Shown here in pieces: positions 63,615 to 64,000 of a stretch of DNA of 64,000 nt. Under the pieces are notes generated by a model that had not been told where the DNA came from, ran no database searches, and worked only from the letters and a program-made list of their open reading frames with translations. Every line of letters starts with the position of its first letter. Position 1 is the first letter of the stretch. Both the position numbers and the translations under genes were made by a program. The DNA is from Taeniopygia guttata (lineage: Eukaryota > Chordata > Aves > Passeriformes > Estrildidae), in contig NC_133033.1 of NCBI RefSeq assembly GCF_048771995.1, forward strand, positions 3,348,501 to 3,412,500, given 5' to 3'.

Positions 63615-64000
63615 GACAAAGACATAAAGAAAAACAGAGTAATTCAGCCATGGGAGAACAGCAAGAAAAGCAGCTGGTTCAGATATTCATATTGACAAAA
63701 CTCTGTCTGGATATCAAATATATCCCTTCCCACCCCAAAATCCTGTGGGCTTCAAGGGAGCACAAACATCCCTTATCATTCTACATCATTTATTGCCAGT
63801 CCTACTCTGTCCAGCTACCAGAGCATTGACCTCTGAATGCAGATACAAGTGGTCCTGCTCACCCTTTACCCCACAGTTCAGTCCTGTGGGTTCATGTGGG
63901 GAGAAGCCTGAGTTGCCATATGGAACTTATCAGTCCAAGGAAAGTCTTTTTATCTTACATAGAAGGCCATTCACCATCTCCCACTGGTGTCTGCCATAAA

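Larger units (their letters stand above)
58741..64000. other. Region upstream of FGGY, no gene recognised
   Basis: Apart from the GAT microsatellite at 62.76 kb and a poly-A at 63.6 kb, no feature was recognised. The 166-codon minus-strand frame at 59,175-59,675 is the longest in the window but has no family motif that I know, and its codon texture does not stand out. The window ends without another gene start or CpG island. Confidence 0.7.

Noticed and set aside
1..64000. CRISPR arrays, operons, phage or other bacterial-type systems
   Set aside because: The sequence is vertebrate, with spliced exons and CR1 repeats. No regularly spaced repeats or packed gene arrays occur.

Overview
The window looks like avian genomic DNA, probably a songbird or another neoavian. 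It has low gene density, long AT-rich introns and scattered antisense or sense fragments of CR1 LINEs, the dominant interspersed repeat of birds. There are no mammalian Alu, B1 or L1 elements and no bacterial-style gene packing. Five short segments on the minus strand read together as the amino-terminal ~222 residues of FGGY (FGGY carbohydrate kinase domain-containing protein, the vertebrate D-ribulokinase). This is the only protein-coding gene that can be supported.

Layout, in transcription order, right to left on the minus strand. A GC- and CpG-rich island at about 48.53-49.12 kb is the likely promoter and holds a non-coding first exon ending at one of two duplicated splice donors. A ~10 kb intron 1 follows. 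Coding exons lie at 38,536-38,736 (start codon), 36,610-36,721, 34,747-34,898, 25,553-25,638 and 1,040-1,155. The intron between the last two is ~24.4 kb. All junctions have AG/GT sites and their reading phases fit (0/0, 0/1, 1/0, 0/2, 2/1). The remaining exons, for the second half of the kinase, lie beyond the left edge. The exons together make the N-terminal actin-like ATPase domain of an FGGY sugar kinase.

From about 49.4 kb to 64 kb, upstream of FGGY, no gene was recognised. From knowledge of other vertebrates this side faces the JUN/MYSM1 neighbourhood, but neither gene is in the window. The stretch holds a CR1 fragment, a MIR-like ancient SINE, an ancient palindromic repeat remnant, a long GAT microsatellite and an AT-rich candidate conserved non-coding region.

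I found no convincing novel system. The best second looks are the duplicated splice donor of exon 1, the 64-bp tandem duplication beside the promoter, ancient MIR-like and L3/CR1-like remnants surviving in a bird genome, and small palindromic repeat relics.
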